From the NCBI RefSeq assembly GCF_963082655.1, contig NC_081552.1, forward strand, positions 195,314,598 through 195,378,597: DNA of 64,000 nt, written 5' to 3'. The stretch is from Stomoxys calcitrans. Lineage: Eukaryota; Arthropoda; Insecta; Diptera; Muscidae. Below the pieces are notes generated by a model. The model did not search any database. It was given only the letters and a program-made list of their open reading frames with translations, and was not told the origin of the DNA. This document shows, piece by piece, positions 11,566 through 25,200 of the stretch; the first letter of the stretch is position 1; each line of letters begins with the position of its first letter. The translations under genes were made by a program, and so were the position numbers.

Positions 11566-14500
11566 CGTATCTCCTAAACTATGCGTCCTAGAGGGAAATG
11601 GGCCATAATTCGTGACTCCATCAAAAAATTCAAAAATTCACTGAAAATCCTTCAAAAATCATATTTTTACCTTAAAAACTTTAAAATGGCTGTATCTCCT
11701 TAACTAAGTTTTCAAATTTTCAATCTGAAAACTTTAAAATGGCTATGTCTCCCAAACTATGCGCGCTAGAGAGAAATGGGCCATAATTCGTGACTCCATC
11801 AAAAAATTCAAAATTTCATTGAAAATCCTTCAAAAATCGAATTTTCACTTTTAAAAACTTTAAAATGGCTGTATCTCCTTAGCTATGCGTCCTAGAGGGA
11901 AATGGGCCACAATTCTCGACTCCATGAAAAGTTCAAATTTTCACCGAAAATCCTTCAAAAATCTAATTTTCACTTTGAAAACTTTAAAATGGCTGTATCT
12001 GCTTAACTATGCGTCCTAGAGGGAAATGGGCCATATTTCGTGACTCCATCAAAAAATTCAAAATTTTACTGAAAATCCTTCAAAAATCAAATTTCACTTC
12101 GAAAATTCTAAAATGGCTGTATCTCCTTAACTATTCGTCCTAGAGGGAAATGGGCCATAATTCGTGACTCCATCAAAAAAATCAAAATTTCACTGAAAAT
12201 CCTTCAAAAATCTAAATTTTACCTTGAACTTTTTCAAATGGCTGTATCTCCTAAACTATGCGTCCAAGATGAAAATGAGCCACAATTCGTGACTCCATCA
12301 AAAATTCATCATTCCACTGAAAATCCTTCAAAAATCTAATTTTCCCCTTGAAAACTTTAAAATGGCTGTATCTCCTAAACTATGCGTCCTAAAGGGAAAA
12401 GGGCCATAATTCGTGACTCCATCAAAAATTCAAAATTCAATGAAAATCCTTCAAAAATTGAATTTTCACTTTAAAAAATTTAAAATGGCTGTATCTTCAT
12501 AACAATGCGTCCTAGAGGGAAATAGGCCATGATTCGTGATTCCATCAAAAAATTCAAAATTTCATCAAAAATCCTTCAAAAATCGAATTTTCACTTTGAA
12601 AACTTTAAAAATGGCTGTATTCTTAACTATGCGTCCTAGAGGGAAATGGGCCACAATTCGTGACTCCATCAAAAAAATTTAAAAATTTCATCGAAAATCC
12701 TTCAAAAATCGAATTTTCACCTTGGAAACTTTAAAATGGCTGTATCTCCCTAACTAATTTTTCAAATTTTCAATCTGAAAACTTTAAAATTGCTATGTCT
12801 CCCAAACTATGCTCTCTAGAGGGAAATGGGCCATAATTCGTGACTCCATCAAAAAATTCAAAATTTCATCGAAAATCCTTCAAAATTCGAATTTTCACCT
12901 TGAAAACTTTAAAATGGCTGTATCTCCTTAACTATGCGTCCTAGAGGGAAATGGGCCACAATTCGTGACTCCATCAAAAAATTCAAAATTTCATTGAAAA
13001 TCCTTCAAAAATCGAGTTTTCACTTTGAAAACTTTAAAATGGCTGTATCTCCTCAACTATGCGTCCTAGAGGGAAATGGGCTACAATTCGTGACTCCATC
13101 AAAAAATTCAAAATTTCATCGAAAATCCTTCAAAATTCGAATTTTCACTCTGAAAACTTTAAAATGGCTGTATCTCCTTAACTATGCGTCCTAGAGGGAA
13201 ATGGGCCACAATTTGTGACTCCATCAAAAAATTCAAAATTTCATCGAAAATCCTTCAAAAATCCAATTTTCACCTTGGAAACTTTAAAATGGCTGTATCT
13301 GCTTAACTATGCGTCCTAGAGAGAAATGGGCCACAATTCGTTACTCCATCAAAAAATTCAAAATTTCATTAAAAATCCTTAAAAATTGAATTTTCACCTT
13401 AAAAACTTTAAAATGCGCCCTAGAGGGAAATGGGCCACAATTCGTGACTCCATCAAAAAATTCAAAATTTCATTGAAAATCCTTCAAAAATCGAATTTTC
13501 ACTTTGAAAACTTTAAAATGGCTGTATTTCCTTAACTATGCGTCCTGGAGGCAAATGGGCTACAATTCGTGACTCCATCAAAAAATTCAAAATTTCATCG
13601 AAAATCCTTCAAAATTCGAATTTTCACTCTGAAAACTTTAAAATGGCTGTATCTCCTTAACTATGTCCTTCAAAATTCGAATTTTCACTCTGAAAACTTT
13701 AAAATGGCTGTATCTCCTTAACTATGCGTCCTAGAGGGAAATGGGCCACAATTCGTGACTCCATCAAAAAATTCAAAATTTCATCGAAAATCCATCAAAA
13801 ATCCAATTTTCACCTTGGAAACTTTAAAATCGCTATATCTGCTTAACTATGCGTCCTAGAGAGAAATGGGCCACAATTCGTGACTCCATCAAAAAATTCA
13901 AAATTTCATTAAAAATCCTTCAAAAATCGAATTTTCACCTTGAAAACTTTAAAATGACTGTATCTCAAAAACAATGTGTCCTAGAGGGAAATGGGCCACA
14001 ATTCGTGACTCCATCAAAAAATTCAAAATTTCATTGAAAATCCTTCAAAAATCGAATTTTCACTTTGAAAACTTTAAAATGGCTGTATCTCCTTAACTAT
14101 GCGTCCTAGAGGGAAATGGGCCATAATTCGTGACTCCATCAAAAAATTCAAAATTTGACTGAAAATCCTTTAATAATCGAATTTTACCTTGAAAACTTTA
14201 AAATGACTGTATCTCCTTAACTATGCGTCCTAGAGGGAATTGGGCCACAATTCTCGACTCCATAATTGAGGCCCATTTCCCTAGAGGGAAATGGGCCTCA
14301 ATTCGTTACTCCGTCAAAAAATACAAAATTTCATGGAAAATGGCTGTATCTCCTAAACTATGCGTCGTGAGGGAAATGGGCCATAATTCGTGACTCCATC
14401 AAAAAATTCAAAATTTCATCGAAAATCCTTCAATAATCGAATTTTCACTTTGAAAACTTTAAAATGGCTGTATCTCCTTAACTATGCGTCCTAGAGGGAA

Positions 14501-16370
14501 ATTGGCCATAATTCGTGACTCCACCAAAAAATTCAAAATTTCATCAAAAATCCTTCAAAAATCGAATTTTCACCTTGAAAAATTTAAAATGGCTGTATAT
14601 CTTAAACTCTTTGTCCTAGAGGGAAATGGGCCATAATTCGTGACTCCATCAAAAATTCAAAATTTTACTGAAAATCCTTCAAAAATCGAATTTTCACCTT
14701 GAACATTTTAAAATGGCTGTATCTCCTAAACTATGCGTCCTAGATGAAAATGAGCCACAATTCGTGACTCCATCAAAAAATTCAAAATTTTACTGAAAAT
14801 CCTTCAAAAATCAATTTTCACCTCGCTGTATCTCCTTAACTATGCGTCTTAGAGAGAAATAGGCCATAATTCGTGACTCCACCAAAAAATTCAAAATTTC
14901 ATGGAAATTCCTTCAAAAATCGAATTTTCACCTCGAAAAATTTAAAATGGCTGTATCTCCTTAACTATGCGTCCTAGAGGGAAATGGAGCATAATTCGTG
15001 ACTCCATCAAAAAATTCAAAATTTTACTGAAAATCCTTCAAAAATCGAATTTTCACCTTGAACATTTTAAAATGGATGTATCTCCTAAACTATGCGTCCC
15101 AGATGAAAGTGAGCCACATCAAAAATTCATCATTCCACTGAAAATCCTTCAAAAATCTAAATTTCACCTTGAACATTTTAAAATGGATGTATCTCCTAAA
15201 CTATAGGTCCTAGAGGGAAATGGGCCACAATTCGTGATTCCATCAAAAAATTCAAAATGTCATCGAAAATCCTTCAAAAATGGAATTTTCACCTTGAAAA
15301 CTTTAAAATGGCTGTATCTCCTGAACTATGCGTCCTAGAGGGAAATGGGCCATAATTCGTGACTCCATCAAAAAATTCAAAATTTCATCGAAAATCCTTC
15401 AAAAATCGAATTTTCACCTTGAAAAATTTAAAATGGCTGTATCTCTTAAACTCTTTGTCCTAGAGGGAAATGGGCCACAATTCGTGACTCCATCAAAAAT
15501 TCAAAATTTCATTGAAAATCCTTCAAAAATCTAATTTTCACCTTGAAAAAATTTAAATGGCTGTATCTCTTAAACTCTGCGTCCTAGAGGAAAATGGGCC
15601 ACAATTCGTGACTCCATCAAAAAATTTCCCATTTCATCGAAAATCCTTCAAAAATCGAATTTTCACCTCGAAAAATTTAAAATGGCTGTATCTCCTGAAC
15701 TATGCGCCCTAGAGGGAAATGGGCCACAATTCGTGACTCCATCAAAAAACTCAAAATTTCATCGAAAATCCTTCAAAAATCGAATTTTCACCATATGCGT
15801 CCGAGAGGGAAATGGGCCATAATTCGTAACTCCATCAAAACATTTAAAATTTCACTGAAAATCCTTCAAAAATCGAATCTTCACCTTAAAAACTTTAAAA
15901 TGGCTGTATCTCCTAAACTATGCGCCCTAGAGAGAAATGAGCCACAATTCGTGACTCCATCTAAAGTTAAAATTTTCACTGAAAATCCTTCACAAATCTA
16001 ATTTTCACTTTGAAAACTTTAAAATGGCTGTATCTCCTTAACTATGCGTCCTAGAGGGAAATGGGCCACAATTCGTGACTCCATCAAAAATTCAAACTTT
16101 CACTAAAAATCCTTCAAATATCGAATCTTCACCTTGAAAACTTTAAAATGGCTGTATCTCCTAAACTATGTGTCCTAGAGGGAAATAATTCGTAACTTCA
16201 CGAAAAAATTCAAAATTTCATCGAAATTCCTTCAAAAATCGAATTTTTACCTTGAAAACTTTAAAGTGGCTGTATCTCCTTTACTATGCGTCCTAGAGGG
16301 AAATGGGTCACAATTCGCGACTCCATCAAAAATTCAAAATTTCACTGAAAATCCGTCAAAAGTCGGAGAG
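11566..16370. repeat. ~125-bp satellite array, about 38 copies
   Basis: Monomers start around 'aactatgcgtcctagaggga' and run through 'aatgggccacaattcgtgac', 'tccatcaaaaaattcaaaat', 'ttcatcgaaaatccttcaaa' and 'aaaatggctgtatctcctta'. Starts at 12931, 13056, 13181 and 13306 give an exact 125-bp period in the cleanest part. The outer parts have deletions and shorter units. Because 125 is not a multiple of three, the frames of 60-100 codons seen here shift at every unit and are not genes. Confidence 0.95.
14264..14303. repeat. Perfect palindrome at an inversion point in the satellite
   Basis: Two 19-bp arms (aattgaggcccatttccct and its complement) are separated by 2 bp. The left arm is the monomer sequence in reverse, so two monomer pieces meet head to head. 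Confidence 0.85.
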
Positions 16371-17024
16371 AATTGGGCTCCAATTCATATCTTTATAACC
16401 ATGAAGGTCCTCCTAATATTTCTCGGTGGGGCTTTGCTTAGTGAATTGGAAATTCGCGTGATCCTCCTGAAGGTGGCTCAGTCGTTGATCACCTAAAGAC
16501 GTTGTTTTGCAGTCTGTAAATTAGAGAAATTCTTTTACTAAGATCATATTAAACCACATCGTTGCCAATTTTTCTTGGAAATGACATAAATAACTCAACC
16601 CGTTCACACTGTTCATTAAATCCGGATTTAAGGCTCTTGTCAGCTGATTTTATAAAGGGAAAACATATGAACCAGCCTTTAAATCCGGATTTAAGAGCAG
16701 TGTATTTTTTAGTAAATATTTTTTTGTTTGTTTTAGAATTCCATTTAGACATATATGCAACACTCCCAGCAAACAGCTGAGTACAATATTTTCTCGCGAA
16801 GTGCACTATCTGTCAACGAGTTTTGGTTATGTGTGTATTATAGTTGAGATACATAACACACACACACAACGAAAATTGGCTCGAACTAGTGACATACACA
16901 AAATCAGATTTGCACTAATCACTGATTTTGACAGATAGTACCACTCAATATTTTGTTGTTTGGCAACTGCGACTACCTGTAAATGAATATATCTTGGTAC
17001 CACAAATGAAATTCTGTTCACAGA
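16371..17024. other. Non-coding spacer with repeated palindromes
   Basis: The 16-bp palindrome TTAAATCCGGATTTAA occurs at 16616-16631 and again at 16679-16694. At about 16785-16960, 'actatctgtcaa' and its complement lie about 110 bp apart, flanked on both sides by 'aatatttt'-type text; this may be a small MITE. No gene is seen. Confidence 0.5.
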
Positions 17025-18513
17025 TTTTTATACCCTCCACCATAGGATGGGGGGGGGGTATACTAGTTTCGTCATTCCGTTTGTAACACCTCGAAATATG
17101 CGTCTAAGCCCCATGAAGTATATACATATATTCTTGATCGTCATGACATTTCGAAGGAGTAAAGCTAGAGGGCGCAATTCTTATCCGATTTGTCTAAAAT
17201 TTGTTATGACTTTCAACAAATGTGCTAAGAATGGTTCAAATCGGCCCGTAACCTGACACACCTGCCATATATACCGACCTTGGATCTTGAGGTCTTCGGC
17301 CACTAGAGAGCGCCATTCTCATTCGATTTGGCTGAAATTTTGCATAAGGCGTTCTGTTATGACTTCCAATAACTTTGCTTAGTATGGTTTACACCGGTCC
17401 ATAATCTGATATAGCTGCTATATAAACGGATCTTGGGTTTTAATTTCTTAAGCTTTTAGAGAGCGCAATTCTTATTCAATTTGGCTGAAATTTAGCGTGA
17501 AGGAACATAACCTGATATAGCTGCCATATAAACCGACCTGGGATCTTGACTTTTTAGGTCTCTAAAGGGCGCAATTCTTATCGGATGTGGCTGAAATTTT
17601 GCGTCAAGCTGTTTGTTAAGACTTCCAAAAACTGCGCGAGGTATGGTTTAAAACGTTCCATAACCTGATAAAGCTGCCAAGTAAACCGATCTTAGATCTT
17701 GACTTCTCGAGACACTAGAAGGCGCAGTTCTAATCCTATTTGGCTGATATTTTGTATAAAGTATTTTGTTATGACTTCCAACAACTGCCCTAAATATGGT
17801 TCAAATCGGTCCATAACCTGCCATATATACCAAACTTGGATCTTGACTTCTTGAGCCACTAGAAGGCGCTATGAAGTTTTCTTTTACGACTTTCAATAAC
17901 TGCGCTAAATATGGTTCAAATCCGTCTACAAACTAATATAGCTGCCATATACACCGATCTTGGATCTTGACGTCTTGAGCCATTAGAGGGCACAATTCTC
18001 ATCCGATTTGGCTGACATTGTGCCTGAAATGTTGTGTTATGACTTCCAAGTACTGTGCTTAGTATGGGTTAAATCGGTACAAAACGTGATATTGCTGCCA
18101 TATAAACCGATCTTGAATCTTGGCTTCTTTAACCTCTAGAGGGCGCAATTCTTATACGATTTAGCTAAAATTTTGTACAACGACTTTTTCCATGAACTTC
18201 AACATACATGTCCAATATGGTCTGAAGCGATCTATTGCCTAATACAGCTCCCACTTGAGCCAGTACAAGGTGCAATTCTTATCGAATGGACTGAAATATT
18301 ACCCAATGACTTCTACTGTGGTCTTCAACATTCAATTCACTTATGGTCCGAATCGGACTTTAATTTGATATATCTCCAATAGCATAACAATTCTTATCCA
18401 CTATTCTTTGTTTGCCTAAAAAGAGATACCGCTTAAAGAACTCGACAAATGCGATCAATGGTGGAGGATATATAAGATTCGGCTCGGCCGAACTTATCAC
18501 TTTCTTACTTGGT
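17025..18513 (+). mobile_element. DINE-1-like Helentron, non-autonomous, both ends present
   Basis: It begins 'atttttataccctccaccat' with the 'aggatggggggggggtatac' hairpin arm. It carries about nine internal units with 'gctgccatataaaccgatct' and 'agagggcgcaattcttatc', and ends with the GC-rich hairpin 'ttcggctcggccgaactta' then 'ttcttacttgg'. This is the internal-repeat subtype also found at 28747-30002. Confidence 0.75.
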
Positions 18514-19072
18514 TTTCATTATTTTTTTATATGGAGATTCACTGCGAAAGCTGAAGTTAATAGCCACCTTAATAGATAATGCTTTATTTGATAAATGTTA
18601 ATTTCATCGGCAAAAAAGTGTGGCAGATTGACCAAATGAATGTATGGATAGTTGATTCTCGTGTGTTTGCTACCGAACATTACATAACATTACCTTTTGC
18701 AAGTGTTCTTTACACTTGCTGTTGTATGCACAACGTGCTTGCCAGCACTGTGCTTATTGGGTATACATTTGCGTTTAATCTATTACAATTGCAATTCGCC
18801 TATTAACAACCCTGTCTTTGAATTAATGCAACTGTGTAGAACAAAAGTAAACAGCTGTTTGGACAACGGACGAGAGGAAAAAATCCTGCAAAATTTGGTG
18901 CTGGCTTGTGAAATTCGTGAAAATTTATTTTAAAGCGGGCAAAAAGTATTGCAGCGCATATAAAATACTATTTTTTCACAACGAATAAGCCTTGGTAAGG
19001 CATTGTGTTGTGTACTGGTGGGCCATTTGCCACAAATTGTGAGAAAAAAACAAATATTTTCATAAGTGCGGC
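18514..19072 (+). promoter_or_regulatory. Upstream region and 5' UTR of the RPRD1 gene
   Basis: This is the only sequence between the end of a transposon (18513) and the start codon at 19073, so promoter and 5' UTR must lie here or within the repeats beyond. I cannot pick out a convincing TATA box or initiator. Short open frames here have no recognisable domain. Confidence 0.4.
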
Positions 19073-19223
19073 ATGTCGGCATTTACTGAGACAGCCTTTC
19101 TGAAAAAATTGGCAGAGCTGAATTCAAGCCAACAAAGCATTCAGACATTATCCTTGTGGCTAATACATCACCGCAAACACCATGCGAGTATTGTGAGAAC
19201 CTGGCTGCGGGAACTCTTCAATG
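19073..19223 (+). CDS. RPRD1 gene exon 1
   Basis: Codes for residues 1-50 plus one base. Start ATG at 19073; donor G|GTAAGT after 19223. It encodes the first CID helices (LSLWLIHHRKH). Confidence 0.93.
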
Positions 19224-22200
19224 GTAAGTAGTGATAAAAGAAAAGGGGCAATTGCAGCGTGACCATTTTGTTGACATTGTGGCCTCTTGGCATTTTTTTT
19301 TTTTTTTTTTTAATTTCTTGCAGCTCCAGAGCCCAAGAAATTGACTTTCATGTATTTGGCCAATGATGTTATACAAAACAGCAAAAAGAAGGGACCCGAA
19401 TATGGCAAGGAGTACATGAATGCCTTACCCAAAGCCTTTGCGCACATAGGCGAGACTTGCAAGGCGGAAAAGCTCTTTGGTAGTTTGGGTCGCATTCTCA
19501 ACATCTGGGAAGAGAGGGGTGTATACGAACCCAAAGTCATAGAAGACTATCGAACAAGATTGAATAATAAGAGAGCAGAAGCTGATCACAAAAACGCATC
19601 CACAACGCCGCCTCTAAACGATGTGGATGAGAGACGAGAATCTAAGAGAAAACATGAGGATGGCAAACACCGATCAAAGAAATCTCGCACCTCACCCACA
19701 CACCATGAGGAAAAGCATGCCTCCAATGTTCTCGAACACAATGGTGATGGTGATGAGAGCCCCTATGTGCCACAGGGTGAGGCACCAGAACCCGAAGATC
19801 TCATTAAGGCTTTGATAAGCATTGAAAATTCAGCCTCAAGCGATGCTGTGGTGCGTGAACGTATCGCCAATCTACCACCAGAAATTTCCGAAGTCAGTTG
19901 TCTCTCAAAGTTGGAGGACAAGGAAGATGCTCAAAATTTGGCTAAACAGGTTGGTTGCAAAAAAAAAGATAAAATAGGAAGCAAAACAATTCTTAAATCA
20001 AAAAGTTGGTAGAAAAGTCTATGGTCTAGTGGCCTAACACACACATGTTTTTCCCTGAATGCCTTGGCCATGTCTTTGCCCCACTTTTTTACTTCAGAAT
20101 TGTTTTTCATTTAAAAAAAAAAAAAAAAATAATAATTCAATGTTTATTTCTTCACAGGTAAATGAGGCTGTAGAGCTTTTAAATGACTACAATGCTCGCC
20201 TTGCCGCAGAAATGGAGGAACGTACCAAATTGACAGTCATGTTGCGCGATTTTCAGGCGGAACAAAAGGAATTGTTGGCCCAAGCTGAAAAGCGTTTAGA
20301 AGTAAATATAAACTTTTATTTAACTAAGAATAGTTCATTAGTAAAGTCTGATCATTGCCAAGAAGTTAGATTTAATATTTGTGCCAATATTAAAAACCTT
20401 TTTAGATGGCCGATGAATATGCCGACATGTATTTTCTTTTGTCACTGATATTGGCATATAACTTATTACTACCATATTAGACATACCCATGGCAGCCGGT
20501 AGTACGTGGCTGTACAAGGGCTGCCACACACACTGCTACAACAACAACAACCATATTAGAATTTGTTTTATGCCTGATAAGGAAGCTCGCGTTATTTTCA
20601 ATTTCTTGGTGTTGCATTTTTCATTTGTGGGCGAACTTGATATAAAAATAAAAAAAAAAGACTTGTAAAGTTGCTGTTGTTGTTGCTGTAGCCACATTTT
20701 TGTGTACAGGTGGTGATCCTCGTCACGCTCTAATAAGCCATTGGTTATTTAAAGGCGCCAATAACACACCTTGTCATATCGAGCATCATAGATACTCAGT
20801 ATTTAAGCAAGAGTCTGTGCCGGCCGACCTCGCATTGAGACTCTCCACTCGATACGGCTGTTTGTCCTCAACTGCAATTGCAGCTACTCTGTATGGATCA
20901 TGCCACTACTTGCAACTTATGGACGGGCCCGTAAGCTCGCAGCTAATATAACAATGAACGATCGAAGCTCAAAGTTCCAGCCTGTGAGGTGCTCATGTTA
21001 TCCCGTGCCGGACCGTGGGCCGGGGAATTCAGTCCTTCTGTGTTATTGTTGCCACATTTTCATGTGGAGATGGCGATCCCCGTCCAGTTCCTGTAGGTGA
21101 GCAAGCTTGTTCCGGTCCAAAGGACCGATACCCGTGGGAACAGGGTGGCCATTGGTTATTTACAGCCGCCAATAACCCGCCTTGTCATATCGAGCATCAT
21201 AGGCACTTAGAACTTGTGCAAGAGCCGGTGCCACTCGACCTCTCACAGAGACTCTCCGCTCGATACCGCTCATTGTACCCGACTTCCATTGCAGCTACTC
21301 AGTATGGAGCATTTCACTATACGCAACCTGTGAACGATCCCAGTAGCTCGCAGCTAAGCTTCTCGTGACTCCAATGAACACCACTCATACCGGACCTCAA
21401 TGTTCCGGCCTGTGTGGTGCTAACGGCTATCCCATGCCGGGCCTTGTTGTAGCAGTGTGTAGTGTTATATTTTTCGTCTACTTGATTCTGTCGAATATCC
21501 AGATCCCGGAACTCTGCGACTAATGTGGGGTGCGTCCAGAGAGATCTGGGTCTGAGATGAGTGGCTCGGCCGGACAGTTAAACAGGTGACGTGTGTCATA
21601 TGGACCCAGGTCACAATCGGGACACACATCTTGCACGTTGGCATCAATCATCTGTAGGAGTTGAGGCGGCTGCATCTGCCGGATCATAATTGCGCCAAAA
21701 CTACTTTAGTTTGCCGGGGGAGGTCCAATTTTTTCAGGTGCAATGGGAGGCGGTCGAGATCGAAGAAGTCTCACCGCCTAGAGGGCCGTCCCACACCGTC
21801 AGCCATCGCAGAGCCATGCAGAATTCCAGAATGACTCGAGAGACAGTAGAGCTCAAATGTCACCAATTTCTCCTCATGCTCACAGACTCTGCAGAAATCC
21901 TCATCTTTCCCAGCACATCGCCATGTCGTCAAAACCCCAGAATCAGCGAGCTAAATATAGAAATAAACAGGGTAGTCAACGAACATAGGCGGAATTTTTG
22001 GCTGGAACACTTGGAGCAATGTAACTTGCGCAAGTTAAGTCTGTTAAATCACTCTCGAACCCCGGTAGATCGTATGAGAGGATCTCAGTCACTTTTGGTG
22101 ACGTAACCGTGACTCATTCGCAGAGATACGAAAAGTTGTTTAACCTTCAATTTATTGTGTATCCCGAGAATGACAGGGCAAGGAGGAGAGCCATTTGTCG

Positions 22201-25200
22201 TATCCGTAGTCTCCGAGCCGATGGACAGTCATCACAATTTACCGTGGGCGAAGTTACGATTGTCATCCATGGCGCCAAATCGTCCAAGGCGTTGGGCCCC
22301 GGCGGAATCTTTACACTGACGCTGAAGAATCTGGATCTACCTGGAGTTGAGTACCTTACTACTATACTCAATCTGTCTTTGAACACTCTTGTAGTTCCCG
22401 ATGTCTGGAAGATGAGCAGAGTAATCCCGCTACTGAAGCCCGGAAAGGACCCGAGCTTGGGGGAGTCGTAAAGACCGATCTCTCTTCTCTTACCAGAAGT
22501 CAAGACGCTTGAGGCATTACTCCTGGCGAGCCTCGTAGGAGAATTTTCATTCGCCGAGCATCAACATGGATTTCGAGGACTGCATAGCACAACAACTGCT
22601 CTGCTTGCCATCACCGCACACATTTGCCGTGGCTGCCCAGGCCATGTGATAGGACGGTCCTCGTGGCACTGGATCTATCGAAGGCATTCGACACGGTCAG
22701 TCATGCCAAAACTATTTGAGGACATCGCCAACTCGTCCCTACAGCCCCTCTAGCCAGGCCTGAAATTAGAAATAAGAAAATGTGGAATTTGGGGATAAGA
22801 AGTCAAAGCACCGCGGAGTGATACAGGGAGTTCCCCAAGGCGGGGTGATATCTCCGGCACTGTTTAACCTCTACCTATCCTCTATTCCACTTCTACCAGA
22901 CGTCATAGAGATCGTATCATATGCGGACGATTGTACGATCATGGCATCAGACCCCCTACCCATTGTTGACATGTGCGATAGGTTGAACGTCTACCTCAAC
23001 GAACTTGCCTCATATTGCGCTGCAAGAAATCTGAAGATATCTGCCACCAAATCTTCAGCCACATTGTTCACTTCAAATACACGTGAGGTGAATAGTGAGC
23101 TGAATGTGATAAACGATTCCCACCATCAATTGTCCCAAAATATTTGGCGTCACATTTGACAGCTCCTACACTTTCTCCCCACATGCCACAGCAATCTGCA
23201 ATAAAGTCAAAAGTAGAAACAAGGTCCTCAAGTCACTCGCTAGCAGCACTTGGGGTGCAGACAAAGAAACCTTGTTGACCACGTACAAAGCAATTGGCCG
23301 GTCTGTGGTAAGTTATGCAGCGCAAGTGTGGTCACGTCAACTTTGTGACACGCAGTGGTATAATATTCAGATCTGTCAGAATGCCGCCCTCCAAACTGCG
23401 ACGGGCTGTCTCCTCACTTCTCATGTGGACCAACTCCATCAGGAGACAAAGATCCTACCAGTGCGAAGACATAACTACATGCTGTCTAAGCAATACCTTC
23501 TGGCCTGTTATCGCAGAAACCATCCAAATCATCATCTTGTGGATAGATATCCACCGCCCAGAAGCCTTAAGGTAGATCTACACGATCTAGAGCGTAAGGT
23601 TCAACGCTACAAAACAGAACCTCTAGATCAAGCGGCATATCAAGCAGGTCTAAACAACATTCATGCAGACACGGTAGCAGATGCGGTAAATGGCTACCGG
23701 GTGTATGTAGTCCTTGGAGAACGACCGCTTCCCATTGCACCTGAAGAAACTGACCTCCCTCGGTAAACCAGAGGTGTTCTAGCTCAATTACGTTGCGGCA
23801 GATACAGCCGCCTCAACTACTACAGATCAAAGATTGATGCCGACGTGCAAGATGTATGTCCCGATTGTGACCAGGGACCACACGACACAAGTCACCAGTT
23901 AAACAGCCCATCGCTGTTTATGACAGAATACTTGTTCCACTAGCCGAACGTAGAATAGCGTTCCAAGCGCCTCGATCTTCTGCCCTCATTCTAAAATCTC
24001 TGACACCAAGTTTCGAGGTGTCTCCCACAACTTGATCTTTCCAACGGTCTTTTGGTCTTCCCGGTTTGCGTGTACCACCGTGTTTGCCTTCAAAAGACTT
24101 CTTTGCTGGAGCTTCTTCATCTATTCTGACAACATGACCTAGCCAACGCAGCCGTTGTATTTTGAAGCGTGTAACTATGCTACCGTCGTCATACAGCTCG
24201 TGGGTCACTGGTAACGCAAACTGGTCCATATATTCTACGAAGAATTTTTCTCTCAAATACTCCAAGCACTGTCTCATCTGCTTTCACAAGTAACCATGCT
24301 TCAGAACCATATAACAGCACGGGTAGTATCAGTGTCTTGTAACGTGTAGTCTTCGTTTGTCGAGAGGTGGCCTGGTTTCTAAACTGCTTACTAAGTCCAA
24401 AGTAGCATCTGTTTGCCAGTATTATTCTTCGCTTTATCTCAAAACTGGAGTCATTCGTTTCGGTTACGGCGGTGCCGAGGTAGATAAAGTTTCTGACTCA
24501 TCTCAAAATTGTAATTCCAAACTTTCTTTATTATCTTTATCTGCTCGGTTGTACAAGGCGTTTTGGGAGTTGAAACGATCCCTTTCGTCCTATCTTCATT
24601 TACTGCCAAACCCATTTTCAATGACTCTCTTTCGATTCTTTCAAAAGCTGCAGTTACTACTTCCAGTGACTGACCTATGATGTTGCTGTTATAGCCACAT
24701 GTCTATATTTGGACGTGGCGATCCTCATCTAGCTCTTATAGGGGAGCAAGCTCGTTCTGGTCCAAAGGACTGATCGCCAAGGAACATCATAGCCATTGGT
24801 TATTTAAAGGCGCCAACAACTAGCCTTGTCATATCGAGCATCATAGGCACTAAGTATTTATGCAAGAGCCGGCGCTACCCGGCCTATCACTGAGACTCCC
24901 TGCTCCATGCCGGTGATTGTCCGCGACTGCAATAGCAGCTAACCCGTATGGAGCATTCCACAACCCGCAACCTGTGGACGCGCCCGGAAGCTCGCAGCTA
25001 AGCTTCTCGTTATAACAATGAACACCACACCGATCGGAGCTCAAAGTTCCAGTCTGAGCTCAAAGTTCCATCCTGCTCATAGTTATCCCGTGCGGGACCT
25101 ATGATATCGATGTCGTCGCCATAGGCGAGTAGCATGTGTTCTCTTGTGAGTAGTGTGCCATTATCTATTCACATCTGCATCTCGAATAATCTTCTCCAGT

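Noticed and set aside
12934..16001. Several 60-100-codon frames beginning MRPRGKW or MRPREKW
   Set aside because: They come from the 125-bp satellite, whose period is not a multiple of three. No conservation beyond the DNA repeat.
11566..16370. CRISPR-like repeat array
   Set aside because: Units abut without unique spacers, no cas genes, and the genome is animal.
18579..18933. Small frames just upstream of the RPRD1 start
   Set aside because: No domain or conservation visible, and the texture fits promoter or 5' UTR.
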